Assembly: GCA_002433075.1 (NCBI GenBank)
Contig: DJHM01000011.1
Coordinates: 49,423-71,552 of the forward strand
Length of the DNA: 22,130 nt
Source of the DNA: Latescibacteria bacterium UBA6620
GTDB taxonomy: Bacteria > Latescibacterota > UBA2968
Reading direction: 5' to 3'
The notes beneath the pieces were generated by a model. The model searched no databases. It was not told the origin of the DNA and was given only the letters and a program-made list of their open reading frames with translations. Position numbers and translations under genes: made by a program. Shown here one piece after another: positions 7,081 through 14,468 of this stretch. Every line of letters begins with the position of its first letter. The stretch's first letter is position 1.

Positions 7081-8253
7081 TTACTCTGGCACGATCCGAA
7101 TCAGTGTTGCCCTCCCGGCCGGGATGGGAAACGTAAGTTCAAGCGGGTCGACCGCCCGAAGGGACTGTTTTTCGATCGCACGTGGCGGAGCCTTCCCTGT
7201 CTGAATCATCACACGTTCGTAGTCGTAGGCGCGCCCCCATCGCATACCCGAGAGCGAAAGGTTCGCTTCGATCGGCCCGGTATCGTGTTTTCTCCACAGC
7301 AGCAGCAGCACGGCATCCCCTTCCATCGAGGCCACACCACCCACCCCTTCGTGCGAGACGGTCATCGGGATCTGCACGCTGCCAAGTTCGTTGAACGCTT
7401 TAAAGGCTGGAGCCCCCCAGGGGGACGTCCCGGGATCGATACACGCTGCCGCCAACTCCGTCCCCAGCAGGTAGCGCAGCGCGCCACACGTGAGATAGAC
7501 AGGATCTGCTGCTCCATCGGCGAGGCCCCATTTCGAGACGAGCGCTTCCGGGCGGCTGGAAGGTGCGACCGCATCAATCGCAGACTCTACACGATGGTAC
7601 GCATCGAGCGGATCGGCCACATTCGTAACCGCAACATGCCAGCTCACGAACCCTAACGGCAGGGATCGCTCCACACAGTGCCGAATGAACGGGTGAATCA
7701 GATCTCGCTTCCAGTCCGCCCCTGGCCCCCCGATCACGGCCTTGTGATGACCCTGATACGCGGCCCAGGCACCCGACTCGTAGTATCGCAGAAACCGTCC
7801 GATGTCTTCGACACCATCCGCCGAAAGTTCGTAGCGGTCCACCAGCTCGAACGTCCGCTTGACCGTGTCCGATACGCGCTTTCGCCAGACATCGTCTTCA
7901 TTAGGCGCAGCGGCAACAGGAATCGTGAGGATCACGCGGCGGCCTTCTGCCCGCGCCCGGTCGATTGCCTTGTTGAGCGTGAACCAGCCCGGCCCGCCTC
8001 CCCCGATACGCTCCTGCCAGGAAGCGACGACCAGCGTCGGATCGATCCGCTCCCACGTTACCCGGTCCCGACTGATGTCATCCGGTCCTGATGGCGCCAC
8101 ACCCCGCCAAAAGGCCGGAATCAGACCCACCCCCTTCCGGCTGTCTACTTCGATAGACACCGTTCGTGCAGATACTTCAACACATAGACCGGCCGTCAGG
8201 ATCAGCCCGACCACAATCGCCAGGCGACTGTTCGACACGCGAGGATTACTCAT
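7081..8253 (-). CDS. Secreted GH39-like TIM-barrel protein, catalytic residues apparently absent
   Basis: The 390-residue product starts with a Sec signal peptide: a basic N-terminus, a hydrophobic run LAIVVGLILTAGLCV, and likely cleavage after VSA. The body resembles family 39 glycoside hydrolases: a Y-E-x-G-A-W helix, HKAVIGGPGADW, and LGFVSWHVAV, which parallels the GGP...FxSWH segment before the nucleophile strand. A C-terminal beta region follows (MIQTGKAPPRAIEKQSL). The NEP acid/base motif expected before GGP is missing. The usual TEW nucleophile site reads SKWG (in PEALVSKWGLADG), a lysine in place of glutamate. It may bind carbohydrate without cleaving it, or belong to a divergent unassigned family. 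ATG at 8253 is preferred; an in-frame GTG sits just before it. The SD is weak. Last gene of the minus-strand operon. Confidence 0.6.
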   Translation of the reverse strand: MSNPRVSNSRLAIVVGLILTAGLCVEVSARTVSIEVDSRKGVGLIPAFWRGVAPSGPDDISRDRVTWERIDPTLVVASWQERIGGGGPGWFTLNKAIDRARAEGRRVILTIPVAAAPNEDDVWRKRVSDTVKRTFELVDRYELSADGVEDIGRFLRYYESGAWAAYQGHHKAVIGGPGADWKRDLIHPFIRHCVERSLPLGFVSWHVAVTNVADPLDAYHRVESAIDAVAPSSRPEALVSKWGLADGAADPVYLTCGALRYLLGTELAAACIDPGTSPWGAPAFKAFNELGSVQIPMTVSHEGVGGVASMEGDAVLLLLWRKHDTGPIEANLSLSGMRWGRAYDYERVMIQTGKAPPRAIEKQSLRAVDPLELTFPIPAGRATLIRIVPE

Positions 8254-8286
8254 CACTTGTCTGTGGCACTCTTGTCAAGGTTCGCC

Positions 8287-9348
8287 CTATACCGCGGACA
8301 GGTCCGCTCGATGCCCGTCTTCAATGAACGCACTCAACAACCGGGTCGCGGCCTGCACGTCCCCCTTCGCCACGAGTTCCACTGACGTGTGGATATACCT
8401 CGCCGGGAGGGACAGCGTGATCACGGGCACCCCGTCCCGAACACGCTGCATCCCACCTGCGTCCGTACCCCCTCGCGGCAGAATCTCGAGCTGATGCTTG
8501 ATTTTCCTTCGTTTGGCCAGGCTGCGCATCTGAGCAACGAGGCCCGGGTGAGAGATCGCCGACGAGTCCATCAGCTTGATCGCAGCCCCCCCCCCCATCG
8601 CCGTGACCCGCTCGTGTTCTGGCACACCCGGAATGTCGGCGGCGATCGTCGTGTCAATCGCCACCCCGACATCGGGTTCGATGCCGAACGTGCTGACCCC
8701 CACACCCCTCAGTCCGATCTCCTCTTGAACCGTGGCCACGGCATACACGTCAAATCCGAAGAACTTCGCTCGTCTCACCGCCTCGATCATCACGAAGATC
8801 GCCACTCGATTGTCGATCGACTTGCACGAAAGGCCATTCCCGATCTCGGAGAACTCGCGCTGGATCGTGACCATCGTCCCCACCTCCACATCCCGCTTCA
8901 CCCGCGTGGGTGGAAGGCACAGGTCGACGAAGAAATCCGGAATCGCCAGTTTCTTCTCCCCGTCTCCCGCAGTCTGCAGATGGGGTGGCTTCACACCTGG
9001 ATACAGAATCCCGGTCAGGTCGCCCCGTTTGCCCGCGACCGTCACTCTCTGCGCCACCATATTCCGCGGATCGTGGCCCCCCAACGGCACCAGCCGCAAC
9101 AGCCCCCGATCATCCACGTGGGAGACCACGAAGCCGATCTCGTCCATATGTGCGGCCAGCATCAGCTTCAGCGGCTGGCGCCCTTTTGTCGCCTTCTTGT
9201 GCCCGACCACATTCCCGAGCTTGTCCACTTCAACCGCATCCACCAGCGGCTCGAGTTCGCGGAGCACGATTTCGCGCAGCCGCCCCTCGCGCCCGGGAAT
9301 CCCCGAGCACTCGCACAACTCCCCCAATAGTCCAAAGTCTTCCGCCAT
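8287..9348 (-). CDS. M42-family metallo-aminopeptidase
   Basis: This 353-residue protein has the dinuclear-metal M42 site: His67 and Asp69 (AAHMDEIGF), Asp179 (KSIDNR, usually D-D-R), the catalytic Glu209 followed by metal ligand Glu210 (ATVQEEIGLRG), Asp232 (AIDTT) and His320 (YIHTSVE). GGTDAGG (293-299) is also conserved. M42 enzymes (TET-type aminopeptidases, FrvX/YsdC relatives) form large dodecameric shells that trim peptides in the cytosol. The ATG follows GGAGG, 13 bases after the queF stop, so it is in the same operon. A run of eleven C's on the plus strand (8586-8596) encodes MGGGA without breaking the frame. The stop is TAG. Confidence 0.92.
   Translation of the reverse strand: MAEDFGLLGELCECSGIPGREGRLREIVLRELEPLVDAVEVDKLGNVVGHKKATKGRQPLKLMLAAHMDEIGFVVSHVDDRGLLRLVPLGGHDPRNMVAQRVTVAGKRGDLTGILYPGVKPPHLQTAGDGEKKLAIPDFFVDLCLPPTRVKRDVEVGTMVTIQREFSEIGNGLSCKSIDNRVAIFVMIEAVRRAKFFGFDVYAVATVQEEIGLRGVGVSTFGIEPDVGVAIDTTIAADIPGVPEHERVTAMGGGAAIKLMDSSAISHPGLVAQMRSLAKRRKIKHQLEILPRGGTDAGGMQRVRDGVPVITLSLPARYIHTSVELVAKGDVQAATRLLSAFIEDGHRADLSAV
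8586..8596. repeat. Homopolymer tract C11/G11 inside the M42 peptidase gene
   Basis: Eleven consecutive C's on the plus strand (G's in the coding strand) encode part of MGGGA (residues 251-255). The frame is intact at this length. A one-base slip would truncate the last third of the enzyme, including the GGTDAG motif and the final metal ligand. Confidence 0.9.
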
Positions 9349-9361
9349 CTTGCCTCCGCTG

Positions 9362-9736
9362 TTACTTGGTCTCGCCGTCGTCCGCTGGATACTCGGCCAC
9401 CAGTTCGTGGCTGATTCCGCCTCTCGCGTTGAACCGCCCGACGATCGCCATTTCCCTCGGTTCGCAAGCGGCTACCAGATCGTCCAGCACCTTGTTGATC
9501 ACACCTTCGAAGAAGATGCCCATACTGCGATAGGCCTGGAAGTAGAGCTTGAGGGAACGAAGTTCCACGCACCGGGGGCCAGGTCGGTATCGAACGATAA
9601 TCGTCGCGAAATCTGGATGGCCCGTCTTCGGGCACAGAGACGTGAACTCCGGACACGCAAACTCGATCGAGTAGCTCCGATCGGATCGGGGGTTGTCGAA
9701 CGTTTCCAGCAGTTCGGCAGGATCGTCGACACTCAA
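9362..9736 (-). CDS. queF: 7-cyano-7-deazaguanine reductase QueF (type I, single domain)
   Basis: The 124-residue T-fold enzyme reduces the nitrile preQ0 to the amine preQ1 with two NADPH, a step in making queuosine for tRNA wobble bases. ACPEFTSLCPKTGHPDFATI (27-46) holds the nucleophile Cys35 and acid Asp42. The QueF NADPH-binding motif is ELRSLKLY (58-65). Glu77 in FFE replaces the usual H-E context, with Phe for His. RFNARGGIS completes the fold. It is shorter than the approximately 165-residue Bacillus enzyme at both ends. The start is TTG with GGAGG 7 bases upstream, overlapping the preceding stop in TTGA, so its translation is coupled to the QueF-like gene before it. M42 peptidase follows 13 bases later. 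No other queuosine gene is visible here. Confidence 0.92.
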   Translation of the reverse strand: MSVDDPAELLETFDNPRSDRSYSIEFACPEFTSLCPKTGHPDFATIIVRYRPGPRCVELRSLKLYFQAYRSMGIFFEGVINKVLDDLVAACEPREMAIVGRFNARGGISHELVAEYPADDGETK

Positions 9737-10086
9737 CTTCGCACCTCCACCGTCACGGTCGTTTCGATCCCCCCGCGGACGTTAAACCCGATCTTCACCC
9801 GGGCTTCGCGCGGAAGACAGGCTGCCTGCAGGTCGTCCAGAACGCGGTTCGTCACCGCCTCGAGCGAAAAGGATTCGTCCCGATAAGTATTTAGATACTG
9901 CTTCAAGGACATCGTTTCGATGCAGGAAGCGTCAGGCAGGTAGGAGATCTCTACCCGACCGAAGCAAGGCTGATCGGTCAAGGGGTAGAGGAACGTGAAT
10001 TCTTCCGTGACATGATCGACGCAGTAATCTCGATCGGGCTCCGGATTGGGGATGGTTCTGAGGAGCGTAGCGTCAGGCACATTCAC
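9733..10086 (-). CDS. QueF-like T-fold protein lacking the catalytic Cys and Asp
   Basis: The 117-residue protein aligns along its whole length with its neighbour QueF: PNPEPDRDYCVDH, then EEFTFLYPLTDQPCFGRVEI, CIETMSLKQYLNTYR, RVLDDLQAACLPRE and FNVRGGIETTV. Where QueF has SLCPKTGHPD, this has FLYPLTDQPC: nucleophile Cys becomes Tyr34 and acid Asp becomes Cys41. The NADPH-site glutamate (Glu57) and a glutamate matching Glu77 (Glu76) remain. It cannot perform the known thioimide chemistry, so it is likely a partner subunit of QueF or a protein of other function. In two-domain type II QueF one half also lacks catalytic residues. The start is GTG at 10086, overlapping the previous stop as GTGA; GTG at 10080 is an alternative with better SD spacing. 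A much longer open frame upstream is the shadow of the neighbouring gene. Confidence 0.85.
   Translation of the reverse strand: MNVPDATLLRTIPNPEPDRDYCVDHVTEEFTFLYPLTDQPCFGRVEISYLPDASCIETMSLKQYLNTYRDESFSLEAVTNRVLDDLQAACLPREARVKIGFNVRGGIETTVTVEVRS
9744..9748 (-). promoter_or_regulatory. Ribosome binding site fixing the TTG start of queF
   Basis: GGAGG ends 7 bases before TTG (9736-9734). It lies inside the last codons of the QueF-like gene, so both genes share one coupled junction. Confidence 0.75.
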
Positions 10087-11246
10087 CCCTCTCCCAGGCT
10101 GGCGCCCGAGGGCCTCTCCCCCGTCGGTCGGATCGGGGATGCGGTGTAGGATTCGTACACGATATCGAGGTGGGGTGTCTCCAGTTCTCGACTCCCCTGA
10201 TACCTGGAATCCAGCAACGCTTCCAGCGCTCCCGTGACCAGAAGCGTACGCTCTGCCGGATAGCGAGGTTCGCCCGTCAGGAACATCGAGTGAATGTTTA
10301 GCCCCAGATAGCTGAAGTGCGCGTGGGGGTCTCCGGGAAGCGTCACCTCCATCTCGTCGATCTCCCCGCCCCGCCTCGCTGCGAACGCCCATCCCCTCGC
10401 ATAGCCGTTTACCAGCAGACTCGCAGTTTTCAGTCCGTCTCGGTAGGTCATCAGGAACAGGATCGGGTTCTCGCAGTGATCTTCGAGGGGCCCCTTCTCT
10501 CGGTTCGAAATCTTCCGGATAGCCCGGTCCGCCAGCTCCCGATCGAACAACCCCTTGGAAGAAGCCTTCCAGACATCCGCTCCCTCGAAACACTGCACGG
10601 AAGCGATTCCCGTTTCCCCGCCCTTCCTTCGCTCGATCATACACTGCAGGAGCTCCAGTGTGTGGAATCCGTACGAGTCCGTCGGACCGTAGGCAACCGA
10701 TACCGCTGCATCGATGTCTGTTTCGAGCTCGTATTCGAGATAGGGGGACCGCCAGGCCAGCGGAACTGAAGACCCCGCCATAAAGGGTATCCCCAGTTCT
10801 CTTGCCCGATCGTACATCCACTTTGCATCAGGCCAGTTGTAGGACAGATGTTTGTCGCTGAACACCGGAATCGGTTTTCCCGCCGCGGCGATCGTGCCAC
10901 AGATCTGCTCGAAGAAGAACTTTCTCGGATAGAGATGCTGCTCTTTCTCGTTCCAAGCATAATCTCCGTGTTCGCCGATCAGAAAGATGCCATCAACATC
11001 CAGGTCAGAACCACCTTGGCAGAGCGCCTTAGGGATACTCGGGTAAATCGTGACCCCGTGAGCGGTTGCCATCGTTCGGCCCATATCCCGCTCGGAGACC
11101 TGGTCCATATACATCGAAACGATGTCGACCTCCGGCTCCACCCTGCCATCGTCCGTAGGAAAGCCCTCGAGAAACTTCGACACGATGACGTCCGCGTGCG
11201 AATTCCGTCGATACTCTGTTACGACAGCCGCAATTCGAGGTTTCAA
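10083..11246 (-). CDS. Conserved protein of unknown function
   Basis: This 387-residue protein belongs to a family I recognise from environmental bacteria but which has no assigned function. No signal peptide or membrane segment is visible. Striking blocks are IAAVVTEYRRNSHADVIV (5-22), a Rossmann-like first strand; GIFLIGEHGDYAWNEK (86-101); YPRKFFFEQI; VFSDKHLSYNWPDAKWMYD (128-146); IPFMAGSSVPLAWRSPYLE (153-171); and LLQCMIERRKGGETG. The many His, Asp and Glu residues in these blocks suggest a metal or sugar site, but this is inference. The start is TTG at 11246 with AAGGGG upstream; a nearby ATG is out of frame and closed at once. Its stop overlaps the QueF-like start by four bases, so it is translationally coupled to the QueF pair. 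Confidence 0.75.
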   Translation of the reverse strand: MKPRIAAVVTEYRRNSHADVIVSKFLEGFPTDDGRVEPEVDIVSMYMDQVSERDMGRTMATAHGVTIYPSIPKALCQGGSDLDVDGIFLIGEHGDYAWNEKEQHLYPRKFFFEQICGTIAAAGKPIPVFSDKHLSYNWPDAKWMYDRARELGIPFMAGSSVPLAWRSPYLEYELETDIDAAVSVAYGPTDSYGFHTLELLQCMIERRKGGETGIASVQCFEGADVWKASSKGLFDRELADRAIRKISNREKGPLEDHCENPILFLMTYRDGLKTASLLVNGYARGWAFAARRGGEIDEMEVTLPGDPHAHFSYLGLNIHSMFLTGEPRYPAERTLLVTGALEALLDSRYQGSRELETPHLDIVYESYTASPIRPTGERPSGASLGEG

Positions 11247-11280
11247 ATCATCCCCTTATCGCCCGAGCAGGCTTCGTTTC

Positions 11281-11298
11281 ACACTTTACACTTTGCAC
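11281..11298. repeat. Short tandem repeat, 7-bp unit ACACTTT
   Basis: Two perfect ACACTTT units (11281-11294) and a partial third (GCAC) lie in the 54-base gap between the phosphotriesterase remnant and the unknown-function gene. Confidence 0.6.
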
Positions 11299-11300
11299 TG

Positions 11301-12346
11301 CTAAACCCTTTTCACACCCACGGTCAGTGCCTTCGCTGGATTCTTCACCATCACCCGATCGATTTCCTCATCTGAGAACCCGGACGCCTTCAAACGATCT
11401 AGGAAAACTTCGAAGATGAAGCTGTACGGTCTGAACCGCCCGCCCCCGGGTTCACCCGGCCGATACCAACCCGCGTCGTGCGAGAGGTGGACCCGGCCCA
11501 GCAGACCGCGCTCCTTCATCGCTCTGAGGTGATCCAGATGCCGTGTCCAGGACTTCTCCCGACATCCGTCGAACGCCACCCAGCCTCCTGAGCAATCTCC
11601 TCGTGCGCGTCACGGTCCGTTTCGTTTTGCGCGTGTACCCAGACCCAGGCGCTCGGATGGACGCCTTCCTATTGCAGGATCGCAATCTCCTCCCTCGCCG
11701 GAGTCGCGTAGCCTGTGTGCGAGTATATCGTCAGTCCCATCCTGAGTTGCGTACGTGCGGCTGTGCGAACGAGTTTGGAATCGATCTCTGAGAGCGACGT
11801 TTTGTCCACGCCGATCTTGATGAACCCCGGCCGAATCCCCAAACCCTCGATACCCACCTCCCACTCGCCGATCCATCGGTCGGCGAGCGTGTCCGCAGAT
11901 TCCGAATAGGCGTGCGCCGGAACGAATTTGTCGTTCGCAGCACCATAGTAGCCCGTATTCGTCAGAAGATTAAGGTTCGTCGCCGCAGACAACCGTTCCA
12001 GCAGGCGCACGTCCCTACCTAAGTAGGCCGGCGTACACTCCACCAGCGTGCGGCAACCCAGCCGATGCGCCTCCCTGAGATGGGGCAAAATCACCTCGTA
12101 CGCTTCACCGGCATCGTACCGATCCTGACTCACCTGATCGGCCCCGATGAAATCGGCGAGGACGTGCTCGTGGGGCAGTGTCACACCCCTCTCCGAGGGA
12201 TCGATCGGACCCCGGACCGTCATCACCTGGTCTGCGAAGACTGCTTTTTTCCCACAACCGACCCCCAAAACTGCAGATCCTGCAGCTGCGAGGCTGGACG
12301 CTTTCAGGAAAGACCTTCGGTCGATCGGGGTTGCAATTCGCTTCAT
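11301..12346 (-). pseudogene. Phosphotriesterase-family Tat lipoprotein, broken by an amber codon and a frameshift
   Basis: The start (MKRIATPIDRRSFLKASSLA) has a twin-arginine motif, a hydrophobic stretch and a lipobox ending in Cys31 (LGVGC), so the product would be exported folded and lipid-anchored. The body is amidohydrolase-fold phosphotriesterase/lactonase type: LPHEH (His59, His61), the lysine of FIKIG (Lys177, the carboxylated metal bridge) and His210 (YSHTG). Codon 226 is TAG (11671-11669). Reading on in the same frame gives EGVHPSAWVWVHAQNETD, including the next family histidine. One base is missing near 11580-11587. The final part resumes in another frame as VAFDG...RVHLSHDAGW, carrying the last metal aspartate. 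All metal ligands survive across the breaks, so damage is recent or the sequence is in error. No clear SD precedes the ATG; the predicted transcript starts only about 5 bases upstream. Confidence 0.85.
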
Positions 12347-12357
12347 CACAAGGCTCG

Positions 12358-12386
12358 AATATCTGCAGCCCCCTTCCTTCGCGCAA
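12358..12386 (-). promoter_or_regulatory. Candidate promoter for the minus-strand operon (phosphotriesterase to GH39-like)
   Basis: On the minus strand TTGCGC (12386-12381), a 17-base spacer and GATATT (12363-12358) form a moderate sigma-70-like promoter. Transcription would begin near 12351, leaving about 5 bases before the ATG at 12346. That matches the lack of a Shine-Dalgarno sequence and suggests a leaderless message. Confidence 0.4.
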
Positions 12387-12411
12387 CGACAAAGCCCGTC
12401 CGTTGAGCCGC

Positions 12412-12440
12412 TTGCGCGACAGCCAAGCCACGGGTACAAT
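12412..12440 (+). promoter_or_regulatory. Promoter for the kbl operon
   Basis: TTGCGC (12412-12417), a 17-base spacer and TACAAT (12435-12440, 5/6 of consensus) point toward kbl. Its -35 hexamer is the same as that of the divergent minus-strand promoter. Transcription would start near 12447, with a leader of about 50 bases. Confidence 0.55.
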
Positions 12441-12498
12441 GCCCCGTCTACCTGACGTCCTGCATCTTCGCCGGGCGTGAAGATCGGAGTGAATTGAC

Positions 12499-13680
12499 TT
12501 GAGCTACGAGCGATTCAGAGAATGGGCGACGGGAGAACTTGCCGAAATCGAGGCATCCGGCCTGACCAAGCGCGAGAAAGTCATCACCTCCCCCCAGGGT
12601 TCGGACATTCGAACCAAAGAGGGCGACAATGTCAATTTCTGCGCCAACAACTATCTCGGCCTGGCCAACCATCCGGAAATCCTGAAGGCCGCGCACCACG
12701 CACTCGATTCCCACGGTTACGGTCTCTCGTCCGTTCGCTTTATCTGCGGCACCCAGGACCTGCACGTCGCCCTCGAGCGCCGAATTTCAGAGTTCCTCCA
12801 GACCGACGACACCATCCTCTATTCTTCCTGCTTCGATGCAAACGGAGGGCTTTTCGAAACCCTCCTCGGGCCCGAAGACGCGGTTCTGAGTGACGCCCTC
12901 AACCACGCCAGCATTATTGATGGCATCCGTCTCTGCAAAGCGAAGCGCCACGTCTACGCCGAACTGGCCGATCTCGAATCGAAGCTCAAAGAAACATCCG
13001 ACGCGAGGTTCCGTCTAATCGCGACCGACGGTGTGTTCAGTATGCACGGGGACCTGGCCCCGCTCGACGAGATCTGTGACCTTGCGGATCGCCACGACGC
13101 GCTCGTGATGGTCGACGACTCCCACGCCACCGGCGTCCTGGGATGGCACGGAAAGGGCACAGCCGAACATTTCGGTGTGCAGGACCGGATCGATGTCACC
13201 ACCAGCACCCTCGGGAAAGCCCTCGGTGGTGCGTCCGGTGGATTCACCACAGGGCGAAAGGACCTGATCGCCATCCTCCGGCAGAGATCGCGCCCTTACC
13301 TGTTTTCAAACTCTATCGCCCCACCCGTCGCGGCCGGGGCGATAGAAGCACTCTCGATCATCCAGGCGGAGAACGCGCTCATCCGATCGCTGGCCGACAA
13401 TAACGACTACTTCCGAAGCACGATGGCGTCGCACGGTTTCTCCATAAAGCCCGGCGTCCACCCGATTGTGCCCATTATGATTGGGGACGAACAGAAAACG
13501 GTAGATATGGCGAATCGCGTCAACGCCGAGGGCATCTTCGTCGTGGGATTCAGCTACCCCGTCGTTCCGCGTGGCGAGGCCCGCATCCGTGTACAACTCT
13601 CTGCGGCTCACACTCGGGGACAGATCGACCGGGCCATCGCTGTCTTCGCCCAAGCCGGCCGAGATGCGGGTGTCCTGTAA
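12499..13680 (+). CDS. kbl: Glycine C-acetyltransferase (2-amino-3-ketobutyrate CoA ligase)
   Basis: This 393-residue PLP enzyme of the alpha-oxoamine synthase family interconverts 2-amino-3-oxobutyrate plus CoA with glycine plus acetyl-CoA, the second step of threonine breakdown through threonine dehydrogenase. Similarity to E. coli Kbl is very high: NFCANNYLGLANHPEI (46-61), SSVRFICGTQD (77-87), LYSSCFDANGGLFETLLG (107-124), SDALNHASIIDG, VDDSHATG (205-212) with the PLP-stacking and ring-nitrogen residues, and the Schiff-base Lys240 in STLGKALGGASGG. The length matches the family. The start is TTG with GGAG upstream. Its TAA stop overlaps the ATG of the next gene by one base, so the SDR is coupled to it. 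No threonine dehydrogenase of the classical zinc type lies nearby. Confidence 0.95.
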   Translation: MSYERFREWATGELAEIEASGLTKREKVITSPQGSDIRTKEGDNVNFCANNYLGLANHPEILKAAHHALDSHGYGLSSVRFICGTQDLHVALERRISEFLQTDDTILYSSCFDANGGLFETLLGPEDAVLSDALNHASIIDGIRLCKAKRHVYAELADLESKLKETSDARFRLIATDGVFSMHGDLAPLDEICDLADRHDALVMVDDSHATGVLGWHGKGTAEHFGVQDRIDVTTSTLGKALGGASGGFTTGRKDLIAILRQRSRPYLFSNSIAPPVAAGAIEALSIIQAENALIRSLADNNDYFRSTMASHGFSIKPGVHPIVPIMIGDEQKTVDMANRVNAEGIFVVGFSYPVVPRGEARIRVQLSAAHTRGQIDRAIAVFAQAGRDAGVL

Positions 13681-14408
13681 TGACACGGGTCGCGCTCGTT
13701 ACTGGAGCTGGCCAGGGTATGGGACGTGCGGTCGCGTCGAGGCTCTCCGCGTTGGGGGCACACGTCGCGGTCAACGACCTGAATCCTGAAACCGCGGAAG
13801 AAACGGCGGCATCTCTCGCTTTGGCCATCTCCGTACCCGGGGACGTCACCGACAAGGCATCCGTCGAAACCATCGTTTCCAAAGCGAGAGATGAGCTCGG
13901 CCCCGTAGACATCCTCGTCAACAACGCTGGCATTCTGTTTCCCACAAGGGTCGAAGAGATCAGCGAAGAAGAATGGGATCGCGTCATCGCCGTGAACTTG
14001 CGCGCGACGTTCCTCTGCTCGCAGGCCGTTCTCGCGGGAATGCGCGAGGGGCGGTGGGGGCGTATCGTAAACTTCTCTTCCACTGCAGGAAAGAGCGTCA
14101 GCACGATCGGGGGGGCTCATTACACGGCTGCGAAAGCGGGCATCCTGGGGTTCACTCGTCACCTGTCCCATGAAGTGGCCGCCGACGGTATCACAGTCAA
14201 CGCCGTCTGCCCTGGGCTCATCGACACGGAAATGGTCCAATCCACGATTCCGCCCGAAACGGTCCAGGCCTACGCCGAGGGATTTCCAATTCCGCGTCTG
14301 GGTCAGCCCACGGAAGTCGCCGACCTCGTAGCCTTTCTCACCTCAGATGAAGCGAGTTACATCACAGGCGCCAGCCTCGACATCAACGGTGGCGATCTCA
14401 CCATCTAA
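13680..14408 (+). CDS. Short-chain dehydrogenase/reductase (FabG-like)
   Basis: The 242-residue classical SDR has the dinucleotide motif TGAGQGMG (8-15), NNAG (81-84), and catalytic residues Ser134, Tyr148 and Lys152 (YTAAKAG), followed by the usual NAVCPGLIDTEM and the C-terminal YITGASLDINGG. Asp33 at the end of the second strand (VNDLN) favours NAD(H) over NADP(H). Closest in style to FabG and polyol or hydroxy-acid dehydrogenases; the substrate is unknown. It overlaps kbl by one base (TAATG), so the two are co-translated. That invites the idea that it oxidises a beta-hydroxy amino acid to feed Kbl, but this is inference; it may instead serve the sugar-acid genes that follow. Confidence 0.92.
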   Translation: MTRVALVTGAGQGMGRAVASRLSALGAHVAVNDLNPETAEETAASLALAISVPGDVTDKASVETIVSKARDELGPVDILVNNAGILFPTRVEEISEEEWDRVIAVNLRATFLCSQAVLAGMREGRWGRIVNFSSTAGKSVSTIGGAHYTAAKAGILGFTRHLSHEVAADGITVNAVCPGLIDTEMVQSTIPPETVQAYAEGFPIPRLGQPTEVADLVAFLTSDEASYITGASLDINGGDLTI

Positions 14409-14457
14409 CAACCTTTTGGGACGCTCCAGGTAGTCGACTCCTCTTCTTCTCCACAAT

Positions 14458-14463
14458 TGAGGT
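14458..14463 (+). promoter_or_regulatory. Ribosome binding site deciding the dehydratase start
   Basis: TGAGGT lies 5 bases before GTG at 14469. The in-frame TTG at 14457 would overlap this site and is itself preceded only by pyrimidines (ctcttcttctccacaa), so GTG 14469 is the better start. Confidence 0.6.
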
Positions 14464-14468
14464 TCACC

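Noticed and set aside
10087..10821. N-terminal extension of the QueF-like protein to about 362 codons
   Set aside because: The extra 245 codons overlap the conserved unknown-function gene in another frame and look like low-complexity Arg/Gly-rich shadow sequence. The QueF homology begins right at the GTGA junction.
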